Source of the DNA: Heloderma charlesbogerti
Taxonomy: Eukaryota > Chordata > Lepidosauria > Squamata > Helodermatidae
Assembly: GCA_026122225.1 (NCBI GenBank)
Contig: JANEZZ010002668.1
Span: forward strand, 62,001-126,000
Reading direction: 5' to 3'
Length of the DNA stretch: 64,000 nt
A program made the position numbers and the translations under genes. Below are positions 44,944 to 57,019 of this stretch, in pieces; the first letter of the stretch is position 1; every line of letters begins with the position of its first letter. Under the pieces are notes generated by a model. That model saw only the letters and a program-made list of their open reading frames with translations. It was not told where the DNA came from and did not search any database.

Positions 44944-45594
44944 CATTTCAACATGGGTATGTGATTATTATAAAGGACTTGCTCTTTTTAAGAGTAACTT
45001 CCAGGTCCTGCTGAAGTTACAAACCCATTCTATTGCTGGACATATTCCTGGCTATATTTCATGACTTTTCTTTGCTTCCATTGCTTCCAAGCAATTGCAA
45101 GATAAGGCAATGGAAAGAAACACTTAGTAAGGATGTAGTGCTAACAGAGGACCTTAGAAAACAAAATAAAGAAGTGAAACACACGTGTTGCTTTTATCTT
45201 CAGCACTCAAACAAGCGTAATGAAAGTGACAGGAATCTAGAGGCAAGTCCCAAATTATCCTTACAAAAAATCAACTTTACTGCTGCCTGACTACATGCCA
45301 CAGCATGCACCATTCTCTCTGAAGGATGAGATAAAGTAGTAAAAAAAAATCTTATTATCTGGAAGAGGCTCCTTTAATCTAATCCACCATATCCCCTGTT
45401 GCCCATCAGCTTCTGCCCACCATCTATTCAACTTTCATTTGAAAACATCCAGGAGTAGTGGTGGAATCAAACCACCTTACAAGTTTGTTTTGCAGCTGGT
45501 TTGTTCAGCTGTTCTAAGGGCCAAAGCAAACATTATGTTAAATGTAAACATAGTAAGCAGCTGTGTCTTTTATACTATGGTGCAAGTGCAGGAA
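44944..45594. other. unique sequence, nothing recognised
   Basis: No repeat identified. Confidence 0.4.
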
Positions 45595-45830
45595 GCATGA
45601 TCAGGATTGGGACCCTAGCATGGAAGGTAGGACTGTTAACCATTCCCCCCTGCTGTGGTCCCAATCTGGATCAACCCCCATGCCTGCTATTTATAGTGCC
45701 AAATAGTGATCTATTAAAGAAACAGGTTGCTACTTGGTACTATAAATTGCAAGCATGGGCCCCTGATTCGTACTGGAATTGCAGTGGGGGGAAATCCAGT
45801 CCAGATCAGGCCTTCCATCCTTACCCAAGA
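45595..45830. repeat. inverted-repeat element, 30-bp imperfect stem
   Basis: The arms 45677-45706 (starting CCCATGCCTGCTATTTATAG) and 45730-45759 (ending TATAAATTGCAAGCATGGG) are inverted with few mismatches around a 23-base loop. Weaker symmetry extends outward (GGTCCCAATCTGGATCA left of the stem). The texture resembles the repeat at 30231-30512. Confidence 0.65.
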
Positions 45831-45933
45831 ATAAAAAAGAACAAAAGATGTAGCTGCTTGCTTCATCATTGATATAATGTCTGCTTTGGCATGAACACTT
45901 GGCAATTTCATCCTAATCTTTAATAATCTAGGT

Positions 45934-46058
45934 CAGGGGTAGGCAACCTGGTGCCCTTCAGATGTTTGGACCACAGTCCAGACCATTGGCCATGCTGGAT
46001 GGTGCTGAAAGAAGTTGTAGTCCAAAACATCTGGAGGGCACAAGATTGCCTACCCCAG
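45934..46058. mobile_element. 125-bp hAT-like MITE
   Basis: The inverted ends CAGGGGTAGGCAACCTGGTG and GGGCACAAGATTGCCTACCCCAG-type extend inward over CATCTGGAGGGC and TTCAGATGTTTGGAC. The 8-bp flanks ATCTAGGT (45926-45933) and ATCTACAT (46059-46066) match at 6 of 8, as expected for a hAT duplication. It encodes nothing. Fragments of the family lie at 12153 and 32437. Confidence 0.85.
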
Positions 46059-46066
46059 ATCTACAT

Positions 46067-47440
46067 TAAATCCCAGCTCAGATGTAACACTGGCTTGTTA
46101 GACTAAGAACTTGCAAGGGGCTTGAGTACTCCTTTCTTCTCCTTTCACATACTTGAGAGAAGTCCTCAGGAAACAGAAGACAACACAAAACTATACAAAT
46201 TGGGGGCTGGATGGTTTTCAGTAACTACCAATAAGAACTCTGGGACAAAGTCAGCAAACTGCCATCTGGGACACCGTAAACAGAGTGGTTTTAAGTAGCC
46301 AACCCAAGGCTTTTCTATGCAACAATTAACTAATTGAAATTCTATTAGAAAATATTCTAACCGAAGTCTTGATTAGAATATTACAATGTTTGCATTTTTT
46401 TGAAATTATCCATTGAGACACCTTTAGAAAGAATGTGGAAATTAAGTCTTAATAACTCAGATGCCTTTAAAGTTCCATAATATTGAAGCATTTATCTTTA
46501 AGAATTCCAACAGTTTTTGCTAATTTCTTTTTAAAGGAATGTACAATGTTATAGTGCAATATTTTTTTTAAAAAAATGTAACCAGCCAGGCAATCGCATG
46601 TGTTAACAAATACTGTTTCCATTAAAATTATGCAGTCTGTTCTCTTAAAATCAGAAGAGAGTATGAATAATACCTTTACAGCTAATTGTTTTATTGTTTT
46701 AGGAGATAAATCAATGGATCTTAGACTTGCAAAAATGAAGTAAGTAACGTTGTCCTCCCAAATGCCGATGAAGACACACACATTTTGCTTGGATAGGACT
46801 GTTGTAGACCTATTCAGCAAAATCAGATTAGCCAAATGTATCTGAATAGGATTCCTAATTTATGTGCCTTTTTAGTAACACATGTACCACTGCAAGTGTT
46901 GGGGGGCGGGGGGGGAGTTGATGTTAAACCACATTGAACCAAAGGAGGAAACACAGGGGACATAATGTTGCAATATATGCATACATGAAACAACAGGTTC
47001 CAATATGTGTGCACAGTCTAAACATCAGATTTGTCCCATCACAGGACTGCTCTAAAGTTCATGTTCCAAATCAGTGCCTTCTGAAATCCATACTGACAGC
47101 AACTTTTGCCAGGGCCAAGAAAGAGCAAGCTCATTACATGCTATTCATTTATGCTATATCATTTGAAAGTCCGATATCTTTCTCCCAATGATCATACCAC
47201 TGTATGATCCTTTAGCACACTGAGGAATGCAGCTGATAATAGGCATATAATGAATCAATCCAATCCGCTAAGCTCCCAAATACAACAACATATTCAAAAT
47301 CCTCAGTTTCTAACATGACAATATTCAAGGGAAACAAGGAAGAAAAAAAAAGGTGATACATAAACTTCAGTAAAAGCAGACCAAATATCGGCATGCAAGT
47401 CCATTTGCAAGTTACGTCAATATATCACTCTTTCAAATGT
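46067..47440. other. unique AT-rich sequence; left edge of the L1 3' UTR uncertain
   Basis: No exon recognised. A G-run lies near 46900. The L1 3' UTR may extend down to about 47200, but I see no poly-A tract to fix it. Confidence 0.4.
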
Positions 47441-47503
47441 TGCTAGTGTTGTTAAGTCTTCAGTCCATTGCATTATAGGCGGTGAGCTTTTATCTTTCCA
47501 ATA

Positions 47504-50500
47504 TCATAGTATCAGCCTTTTAGCAACCAAAAGGGTGCGAAAAATCCATTTACGCTGACCATGTGTTACATTCCAAGAAGCAGGCACATAATTTAAGAGA
47601 ACATTTATATCAGTAAATATTAAAGAGCTTTCCAATACAAAATTTATCTGTACAATAACTTCCTCCCAAAAGGAGGCAGCCATTGGGCATTTCCAAAACA
47701 TATGAATAAAAGAAGTATTGACTGCATTACACCTCCAACAATTAGCTGAATTTGACAAGCCTCTATTAAAAAGACATTGTGGCATCCAATAGACCCGAAA
47801 CAAGAGCTTTTGCTGAATAAGGCAAAACTGAAGATCCATTGAAATGTCCGATGGATGCTAAAATGGCAGTCCATTGGTTAAGCAAACTAGGACGTTTCAA
47901 TTCCCTGTTCCATTCCTACTGTAAACCACTTGTGTCATATTTATTCATTGATAATAAATGTTTATAAACATGAATTGTAGGTCGATACTTCTGATCAGCT
48001 TCAATAAGTATTTATTGAGCCTCTGAGGCAATATAAGCAGCAGGACCAAATCTAGATACCAACAAATGTTTCAATTACAAATACTGACATTCCACTGAAG
48101 CTGGCAGATCAAATTGATCTCGCAAAATTGAAAATACCAAAAACTCATCATCAGCCCCCACTAATTGATCTAAAGTAAAGATCATCTTATCTGTCCAGGT
48201 CCGCCATAAAAACTTTTTCTTGCCAATTCTTAAATCTGTATTTCCCCATAAAGTCAATTAATCATGGGAAAATGGATCAAAATGTAATTGATGTGACATT
48301 ATATGCCAGACTTCCCTAACTGCCAAAATTGTGGGAGGAGCTCTGTCTACCTTAATATGCCGAGAACCTAATGCCATCCTTTTAAAGAGAGGCTCCAGAC
48401 AAGAAGATTCCAATACTGACCACAGAGAAAAATCTAATTTGAGTGGAAAAGACCAAAATTTAGAGGTCAGCAAATAGGCCCAATGGTACATAGCTAGGTC
48501 CGGAAAACCGAACCCGCCTCCATTAGTTGGAATTTGCATCCTTTTTAAAGATACTCTTGGTGGAGAGGAACCCCAGAAGAATTTACAAAACAAAGCATTG
48601 AATTTTTGGAAATATTTTCCATGTATAAGTGTAGGGATCCCTCATATAATATAAATAATTCGGGGTATGGTATTCATCTTAAGTGTATTCACCTTACCCC
48701 ATAAATTCAGCTTTAAAGATGTCCATCTATCTATATCATGTGAAATATCATTAATCAACCTGTTTAAATTTAAACTAATCATTTGAGATATATCTCTAGG
48801 AATAATTATTCCCAAATAGGTAATAAACTCTGGACACCGTTGAAATTGCCAATTGGCTAATACACTAGAGTATATCCTATGTCCAATCGACATTATTTCC
48901 GACTTTAACCAATTAACTGAATAGCCAGCCAATTCACCAAAGGTATTAATCAATTTCATCAAAGCTGGAACCGACGACTAGAGTCTCGAGATAAACAACA
49001 AAAGATCATCAGCATAAAGACAAATTTTAAATTCTAATCCAAAATAGACGAATCCATGAATACTATTATTTTGTCTAGTAGCACACGCCAGGACTTCCAA
49101 ACATAAATTGAATATCAATGGGGAAAGTGGGCAACCTTGCCTGGTGCCCAACCCTAGTAAAAAAAAAAAGCTGAGAATAAACCGTTGGTCAATGCTCTCG
49201 CTCTTGGAGCTGAGTATAAAATTTTAATCCATTTCAGATGTTCTATAGGAAAACCAAAATTAGTCAATGTAGTAAAAATAAACTTCAACTGAATTTTGTT
49301 GAAGGCCTTTTCTGCAACCAAGGAAATTATGGCCGCCTGATCAGTTCTTTCAGAGTTTAAAGCAACCAGATCAATCACTAATCTGAGATTATCAGCCCCC
49401 TGTCTATTTTTAATAAATACTACCTGGTCTGGCCTAACCAATACAGCCATGACCTCTTCTAATCTATCAGCCAAGATTGCTGTTAATATTTTGATATCTA
49501 CATTAATTAATGATATAGGTTGATAGGTTGTGCAATAGGTATAGTCTTTGCCTGGCTTAGGAATCACAGTAATGTAAACATCATTTAATGATGAAGAAAG
49601 GGAGACCACTTCAAATATATGGTTATAGAGGTGATACAACTCCGGGGCTAAAAAGCTAGAAAATGTTTTATACCATTCAACTGGGAATCCATCCGTTCCA
49701 GGTGATTTCCCAGTATTCATTTTCATTATTGCATTCATGATTTCCTCTAAACTCAGAGGAGCTAAAAGGAGCTGTTATTGTGAAGAATCTAAATGTGGAA
49801 GATGAATGTGAGGAAAAAAAGCATCCATATCTTGCACTGATATCTTATTACCAGTACTATACAGATCAGCATAAAACTTTAAAAATTGTGACTTTATGTC
49901 TGTAGGAGAAGTATTGTCAGGAGCACCCTACCTGCCTCTTGCAGTCCCCTCCAATAGCCAACTCAGGACACAGACGATGAGGATTCTTTCCAAGGCTTTA
50001 TTCCTTTATTACTTTATGACTCTTTCAGATACTAATCACTAGCGACTAAGCAAGGAACAACACTGGGGAAAGATAGCAGAGTAACCTAAGCCTCAGGTAA
50101 GGCAGTTGGTCCCCGTTTGAAGGAGAACCGCGGGAAGACTCTGAACTTATGGGCTATGGAGAGATCCTCCCTCTTTCCCTTGGGTCCTCGGGACACGACC
50201 ATTGTTTTAGCGCCAGACGAGCAGCGCACCTCCTCTCGGCGCCTTCCATCTGTCGTCGCTCCCTGCGTCTGCGCCGAACGTCCAGCAAGCCCCCCTCCAG
50301 CACTCTCTCGCTGCCAGGGTCACTATCTATCCCAGGAATGCTGGCAGACGGAATCTCTGCCAGCTGCTGTGCTTGTGAGAGATGAGTGAGCTCCTCTCCC
50401 ACGGATTGCTGTTCTTCCTCAGAATCGGAACTGCTCTGGGGCTCTATGGGCTCAGTTTCCACCCTGACAAGTATACACTTTACCACTCTCATCTTTAATA

Positions 50501-51672
50501 GCTGAAATAACATTTTGATGCTGGTGCTGTTTAAGACGATGTGCAAAGATCTTACTAGGACTTTCACCATTTTCCCAATATTTCTGTCGTAGACATGTCA
50601 GAGCAAATTCCACCTGTTGTGCAAGGATATTATTCATCTCACAGTTAGTATTCTGTAGCTCTTGATAAAGTTGTGCTGTAGGGGAAGTGGCAAACTGAGT
50701 TATAAGAGATTTCAGTTTCTTATTTAAGTGTGCCTGTTGAGTTTTTTTAAGCTTTTTTTGATAGGAAGCATAAAGATAATTCTGCCCCTTATAAAAGCTT
50801 CACTAGCCTCCCATTCAGTGGCACACGAACCTGCTGTATCCTCATTAGTATTGAAATAATCTGTTAGTTCAACTAATATCTGGGTTTTAAACGTCTCATA
50901 ATTAAGAAGTGAAACATTAAAACGCCAAAGACTGGGGAGCCTAGGAGTATCAGAAAATTGCAGTTCCAGACATACTGGGGTATGATCTGACACTGCCAAT
51001 GTATCAATCTTGCAATCTTTGATATGACATACTAAAGTTGTAGAAATCAAAAAATAGTATAATCTAAAGCAATTATGGTGAACTGCGGAATTAAAAGTAT
51101 ACTCCCTGTCAACAGGGAGTAAAATTTGTAAAAATTTGCCAAGCATCAATAAAACCATATTCCATCATTTAAGCCTGAAGTGCCAGTCTCACTGCAGATG
51201 GAGTCTTGGGAGAAGGTGTACTCCTATCTAACAAAGGATCTAAAACCTTGTTAAAGTCCCTACCCACAATCAAATAATCACAGGTAATATCAACCAGTTT
51301 AGCAAAACAATCATGAAACATAGCCGGAGAATCAATATTTGGCCCATATACATTGATCATAACAATTAAGTTGCCCATATACCTTCCTACCAAGATCAAA
51401 AAACGCCCCTCAGTATCAAAAATCACCTGCTGAACTGAGATGGAAAGTCGCTTATGGATTAAAATCGCAATCCCTCTACACCATGTTGAAGTGTCTGTGA
51501 CATAGGCCTCCCCAACCCAATCCTTTTGCAACATCTGCCGATCTGCAGCCATCAAATTCGTTTTTTGTAAGAAGGCCATGTCAACATTAAGCTCTTTTAA
51601 CTTGGTAAGAACTCTTTTGTTTGTTTACATTTCGCAGCCCCTTGACATTCCATGAAGTCAAATTAAACATTG
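47504..51672 (-). pseudogene. L1 ORF2 pseudogene (endonuclease, RT, Cys-rich end)
   Basis: The start ATG at 51672 gives NLTSWNVKGL. The endonuclease continues in another frame (51169-51579: RGIAILIHKRLSI, GRDFNKVLDPLLDRS) and in 50724-51158 (SDHTPV, LWRFNVSLLN). After the LTR comes reverse transcriptase 49154-49738: NTGKSPGTDGFPVEWYKTF, IPKPGKDYTYCTTYQPISL, then SLVAEKAFN where SLDAEKAFD is usual, losing the motif A aspartate. GTRQGCPLSPLIF and YADD (49005-49016) follow, then thumb (48642-48962), connecting regions, and a C-terminal CWRCNAV...HMFWKC motif (in 47504-47839). Several frameshifts and stops are present. It would be about 1200 residues, the usual L1 size. Confidence 0.9.
49915..50469 (-). 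mobile_element. 555-bp solo LTR inside the L1
   Basis: The ends TGTCAGG (49915-49921) and CCCTGACA (50462-50469) are TG...CA with an inverted repeat of TGTCAGG type. A perfect 5-bp target duplication AGTAT is at 49910-49914 and 50470-50474. Minus-strand AATAAA signals at 49997-50002 and 50005-50010 give the orientation. It is the same family as 57467-58006. No internal retroviral genes. The 138-codon minus frame (50154-50570) begins in L1 sequence and runs into the LTR; its LTR part is discussed in the findings. Confidence 0.95.
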
Positions 51673-51999
51673 AAAAAACAAAAGCAAATTGTTTGCCCTT
51701 CCACCCAAACACATTCTTCTAGATTATGTATACGTTATACGTATACAAGAGGAAAAGAAGAAAAGGAAAAGAAAAAAAAAAAGAGAAGAGAAAAGGCGGG
51801 AAGCAGTAATATACAATGCATTTGATCTGGCATGCCACCCAGACTTCTCATCAACTATAACCCAAATGAAGCTTCAGAGGAGCAGTAAAAAAAAAAAAGA
51901 TAGATAGCTGGACTCAAGAAAGTGAAGAAGTCGAATCCCTCATTTCGATTTTAATGCCAGTAAGAAATGATTCTGCAGCATCAGAACTTAAAAACTTCT

Positions 52000-52710
52000 T
52001 CATCTGGCCTTCAAAAAAAATGCAAAATGTGGCAGGATATTTGATATGATATTGTAAGTTAATTTGCTTTGCCAGATTTCTCGCCTTGGTAAACTGTCTT
52101 CTTCTATCAGCAGTTTTTTGGTATAATCAGGAAAGAGCATAATCTTGTCGTTTGCTGGCCCCCACCAAAGCTCACCCCGCTCTCTTGCTAAATGCATAAG
52201 ATAATGTATCGTAGAGGCACGTAAAAATTGAACAATAACAGGACCCACTCTGATGCCTCATGTAGAATCGGGAACATGATAAGCACGCTCAATATCAAGT
52301 GGAAAATCAGAAGGCACAACCAATAACTCATGCAGAAATTTATCTGTGAGTTCAGCAAGATGGACACTTGTAGCCAGATCTTTAAAACCAAGAATATGGA
52401 GGTTAGCTCTCCGAGCAAAGGCCTCCAGTTGAGAAATTCGAGCAGACAGAACATTATGAGAGGCATCCATAGCAGTTTCATGACCAGTATCCCGGTCCTC
52501 AAGTGCATTAACTTTCGACTCCATCTTTTGAAGACAAATATTCATCAAATCCACAGACCCTTGAACGGTAGTGATGGAATCATGAATTGTTTCAAGCTTC
52601 ATTGACTGCAATGATAATTGCGAAGACATAGTTTTTATCAAAGCAAGCAAGACCCTGCTACGCCAGCATAACCCCAGTACTCCTCTGCCAGTGAAAACAT
52701 GCCAATGCAA
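52000..52710 (-). pseudogene. L1 ORF1 pseudogene (coiled coil, RRM-like, C-terminal domain)
   Basis: One minus-strand frame runs 52710-52000, about 236 codons, with a single in-frame TGA at 52258-52260. The first part (MSSQLSLQSM...NICLQKMESKVNALEDR) is heptad-like. RRANLHILGFKDLA corresponds to the start of the RRM-like domain of L1 ORF1 proteins. After the TGA, VGPVIVQFLRAS and LFPDYTKK match the C-terminal domain. Family role: an RNA-binding trimer that coats LINE RNA. The true start is uncertain. Confidence 0.85.
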
Positions 52711-52726
52711 CTACATGGACATAATG

Positions 52727-52752
52727 TATATTTATTTATTTATTTATTTATA
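52727..52752 (+). repeat. (TTTA)n microsatellite
   Basis: About six TTTA units just beyond the L1 5' end. Confidence 0.93.
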
Positions 52753-53159
52753 TGAGCATCAAACATTCTTTAATATATACTTCTTCTCTAAAAAAAAAAC
52801 CTTTTCATATCACTCACTCAAAATAATAAAGTTGCTTTCAGTCCAATAATTTCTTCTGGGAAATTTGAATTGGCTTAAACAACGTAACTTTTAATGTACG
52901 TTCTACGGGCTTCATCCCACTCTATAGACCCGCACTTTTTTTCAATTACTTGTCACTGATGACAAAACTAATGTAACTAGTTTCAATTACTTTTAACTAA
53001 TGAGAAAAATATATTGTAGATATTTAGCTCACAGAACCTTTGCTACTGCTTAGTAAGGTTTTAGGGAAATAATGCACTAAAATATTGCTTAGACATTGAT
53101 AAGCAGGATTGTTTTAAACATGTGTGGGCATTTAAAAGGACATTTAGAAAGTCATTCTG

Positions 53160-53250
53160 TTTGTTTATTTGTTTGTTTGTTTATTTATTTATTTGAAATC
53201 ATGTATATCCTACTCTTTCTCCCTAAGGAGATTAGAGTGGCATTCTCTTA
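53160..53250 (-). mobile_element. LINE/SINE 3' tail fragment with (TTTG/TTTA)n
   Basis: On the minus strand, GGGAGAAAGAGTAGGATATA is followed by AAATAAATAAATAAACAAAC. Only the terminal block remains. Confidence 0.6.
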
Positions 53251-54504
53251 AAAACAGTAAAATATTATGCATATAAACAAAGCAAACAAAATAGCCTAAC
53301 ATTATTGACTAATTAAGACCCATTGCAGCAAATACCACGTGAAATAAAGATGTGGGAAATCAAGAGTACAGATAGTGGAATGTTGCAGATACATTCCTTC
53401 CCCACCCCCCTCCAATGAAAATTGATAATTGCAAGGAAACATTTACCCTGTTTTCTGACCCATCATAGCAAGTATATGTATATGTATAGGTGTTATTTAA
53501 AATGTGTGTTATTTTCAATGTTCCTGAAGTTTCTATACAAATTAATTAATGGTTCAGGAAAAATAGTAGTGACATATCTGATGTTTTAAGGCATCCAGCA
53601 TGGATGCTGTCCATTGTGCTGATTTCATTTGGTTGAATAGGCATTTAATCAGCTAAAGTCACACAAGAAATGGAAATACTTCTTCATTATATTAGTCATA
53701 GGTCAGAATAAATGGCTGAATAAATTAGGGAATTGGCATATCCATCTATTGTTCATAATCTTTGGCTACAAATGAATCTGAGTCACTAGACTGCTGTAAG
53801 CCAGTTACAATTTTACAAGATTACACATAAATGAAATTATAAACTCTGCATGTTATCAATATATCCCAAATGAGTTTAATGAGGAAAAACAACTAACCTG
53901 TCAGATTCTACATAGTTGTTAAAGGCCAATATTTGAATATTCAAATGATCTATCTTCTGGGCAAATCTACTTACAAACAAGAAATCCTGAATAAACTTTT
54001 ATAATAAACAGGGCTGGAAGGTGATCAATCATCACTCAGTCCAAACCTCTGCACTGAAAAAGTATGAACCCAAGCCAATTCTCTTAGGAGATTAGTATCC
54101 TGCATACGGAGCAGTCTTCTCAAATTTTGTCACAGTGCAGATCAAGAACAAAACTACTTCGCAGTCTGCCTATACCAAAGACAAAGTGTTTCAAATTTCA
54201 CCCTGCACCTGGAAGCAGATGGATCAAATTTTAAAAGAAAAGAGAAGGAAGTTGCAATCTTAAACCATCCTTTAAATGTTCCTGAGGGAACCTCTTCTTT
54301 TGCAAACAGCAAAAGAAAACAGGGATGCCTCACTGGCCCACAGCACTGTCAAATCAATACTGGTACACAGAAGGCATGCTGCTCAGATTAAAGGAGAAGG
54401 TAGGGAAACTAGTAGACATTCTGCTTTATGATGTGCTCAGGATTCCCCACTAAAAACTGGATTAGTTAAATAAAAAACAACAACAACAAAAGAGCCAGTC
54501 ATCT
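53251..54504. other. unique AT-rich sequence, nothing recognised
   Basis: No repeat body or exon identified. Confidence 0.4.
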
Positions 54505-54512
54505 CTCGATAG

Positions 54513-54987
54513 CAGGGGAAGGCAACCTTGGGCATTATCTGACCCGTGGTCCCCGCCCACTGTCCTCCCAAAGCCTCACTCTCTGGAGGGAGAGGAATTC
54601 CCATCAGAGGACAAATGGCACAAAGACTAATCTATTTCTTATCTTCAATCAGAGATATTAGCAGAGATCAGCTGGAAATTCCTCCTCACCATTCAGCTGG
54701 GGCTCCTGCAATCACTGGCTGAGTCTTTCCTCCCCTGCTTGTGCCTGGATCAGGATGGAAGCAGCACAGGAAGGAGAAGTCCAGCTCAGCCAAGTTCCTT
54801 TCCCCATACAGAGAGAGGAACATAGCTCCATGCCTCTCTCTCTGTATGGAAATATTTTTTTAAAAAGTGGGCAAGGCAGATGATGTCATGAGAGGGGAGA
54901 GCTCTGCCCCCTTGATATCATTCGGCCTGCCAGTTTGGTTCAGGGACATATTCCGGTCCTTGGACCAAAAGTGGTTGCCCTCCTCTA
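54513..54987. mobile_element. 475-bp hAT-like non-autonomous element
   Basis: The left end CAGGGGAAGGCAACC and the right end GGTTGCCCTCCTCTA are inverted. The flanks CTCGATAG (54505-54512) and CTCTATCG (54988-54995) agree at 6 of 8, as expected for a hAT duplication. The interior includes an inverted repeat CATACAGAGAGAGG (54816-54829) with CCTCTCTCTCTGTATG (54833-54848). It encodes no transposase. Confidence 0.72.
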
Positions 54988-54990
54988 CTC

Positions 54991-55484
54991 TATCGGGAAG
55001 GTTACCTCAAATGTTGCTAACCTTGGTAATAAAAAGGTAAAAAGGTTTCTCAACCTTTTCCCAGTTGTTTGAAATAAGCAACCTGCGGAACTCCGCAAAT
55101 CACTGCTGGATGCCATGGCTCCAGCCAGATGTGTCCGGCACTTGCCGCTGTTTCGACAGTTCCCCTCAGTGGGCAGCAGGCCCAACCAAGAGCTTCCCCC
55201 TGCTCCCTGGTTAGTTTTCTTGGTGGGATGAAAGAGGGACCAAAGTAAAAAAAGAAGTAAAAATAAAAACTCTAATTGAAACCAGCAAGCTCTTAAGGAT
55301 CCATGATGGCACCTGCTATCCAGCAGGTGGGGGAGCACTGGGCTGCCCAAGGAGAACCTGTTCAGCAGCTGTCCTGCCCCTCGCTCCAGGGGAACAGATA
55401 ACCTGATGGATAATGACTTCTTTCCTGCCATTCCTCAGAGAGAGCCACTTCCAATCACCTTATTATCATCTTACTCATCATCAT
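54991..55484. other. unassigned sequence with a 148-codon minus frame
   Basis: The frame 54985-55431 (-) is the longest here outside transposons, but it is low in motif content: a leucine/phenylalanine-rich run in its middle comes from an A-rich plus strand. I see no homologue, no splice context and no repeat ends. Treat as unknown, probably chance. Confidence 0.35.
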
Positions 55485-55735
55485 TATTTACATTTCTATA
55501 CCACCCCATAGCTGAAGCTCTCTTGCAGTTAACAAAGATTACAAACCATTAAAAAAAACTATGCAAAGTGTAAAACCATTTACATAAAAAGCATATAAAC
55601 AAACAGCACACACACAGACAACATATATTTAAAACAATGTCAGACAATCAACCATAAGAAAAATCCAGGACCTGATTAAAAACTCATCATATGCTGCCAA
55701 ATGCCTGAGTTTATCTAAGGCTACAATCTAAAGCA
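55485..55735 (-). mobile_element. L2-like LINE, 3' UTR fragment
   Basis: Plus-strand ATTTCTATACCACCCCATAG, CTGAAGCTCTC, then AAACCATTTACATAAAAAGC and a GACCTGATTAAAAACTCATC region match 7345-7431 and 7885-8000 in order. The coding end has decayed. Confidence 0.78.
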
Positions 55736-55747
55736 CACTCATTAGGA

Positions 55748-55994
55748 CAGGTGTTGAACCACAGGACCATGGGAGGAATCCAGCCTTTGAAGATCCTTGG
55801 GATGGCCACGCCCCTTCCCCTGTCCTCACCCCTTTCTCCCAACTACCTATCATTTGATGGTGTGGTGGGTTTTGTGCAGCTTTTTATCGATTCTAAAAGG
55901 TTGCTCATTTTGTTTTCTGCCCAACTCACCACTAGAATGGAGCTTTTCCAGAATTATATTCAGCCCTTGGGCTGAAAGAGCTTCAACACTCCTG
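55748..55994. mobile_element. 247-bp hAT-like MITE
   Basis: The ends CAGGTGTTGAACC and GCTTCAACACTCCTG are inverted. The flanks CATTAGGA and CACTAAGT match at 5 of 8, weak. The left end type is shared with 42056. The two overlapping 67-74 codon frames are chance. Confidence 0.6.
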
Positions 55995-57019
55995 CACTAA
56001 GTAGGCCCACTGTACTCAATAAACATAAACTAAACAATAAAAATATTGCATTGCCATCATACGGGCTTTCCAACCGGTCTAATAATCGTATTATCACAGA
56101 AGAGGACAGTCGAAGGAACCATATAATCAAGGAACTTAAGCTACTAAGATATTGTCCTGAAATAAGAATATATGTAATGTGTAGCCATTAAAATACCTGC
56201 ATGTGAAACAGCCCCATGTCAAGCAAGATATTCCAAAAGAAGGCTGATCAAAGAGACAACTATGGCACTGGCTTCACAAAGGTGAAGTTTCAGGACCATT
56301 AGCAAAAGCTCTCCATAGCAATCAGTAAAGTACTAAGCTCCCAAAATTCACAAAGCTTTATAGATTATATTTCATACATCCAATAATCCCAAGAAACAAC
56401 CTCAATGCCAATAAGACTTGCCAGAGAAAATATGTATGGCAAAGGTCTCCCAATGTTGTTTCATTTCAATAGAAAAGGACAAACATGTTCCACAAAAAGC
56501 ATGAGTTAAAATTATGGCTATCCTGGCCATTGCCCCTTTCCTAGACAGAAAGAACCCCAATCAGTTCACTTGATTAGATGCTAGCCAGAGAGACAATCCA
56601 ATGCAGTATTCTGTTCTGATGAGAGCAAAGTTTAAAGAGTTGTACTGATGTTACTGCAGCACAAAATGCCTTTATATTTCTCAGTCCAATCTCAGTTTCA
56701 CACAGAATAATACAGAGTCCAAAGGAAGACTCTGACAGAGAATTGTGTGAGTGGATGAGCAATTGCTAAAACAAGCAAAGCAAATGATTTTACACACCCC
56801 AAAGGTTTTTCAAAATATTAATATCACTTTATGGTCAATTGTATCAAAGACCATTGATTCATAGATCTATGGTCCTCTTTCACAATAAGTTTTTTTTATT
56901 ATTTTCAAATGTCCTTTATCAGCATGAAAATCTCAAATTACCTTACATTTATGATAATTACAAATTTCTTTAAACAACATAATATGGACAAAAAAGTACT
57001 CATTTTCCTTTGCTTAAGA
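55995..57019. other. unique AT-rich sequence, nothing recognised
   Basis: No repeat body or exon identified. Confidence 0.4.

Larger units (their letters stand above)
47450..52722 (-). mobile_element. near-full-length L1 LINE, interrupted by a solo LTR
   Basis: The order on the minus strand is ORF1 (52710-52000), inter-ORF (51999-51673), ORF2 (51672-47504) and 3' UTR. Without the 555-bp LTR the element is about 4.7 kb. Both ends are approximate: (TTTA)n begins at 52727 and no poly-A tract was found on the left. Motifs are L1-clade (Tx1-like relatives not excluded). All reading frames are broken. Confidence 0.9.

Noticed and set aside
54985..55431. 148-codon minus-strand frame with a hydrophobic run, possible small secreted or membrane protein
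   Set aside because: The leucine/phenylalanine run follows from an A-rich plus strand, no homologue or splice context is visible, and the surrounding sequence is repeat-rich.
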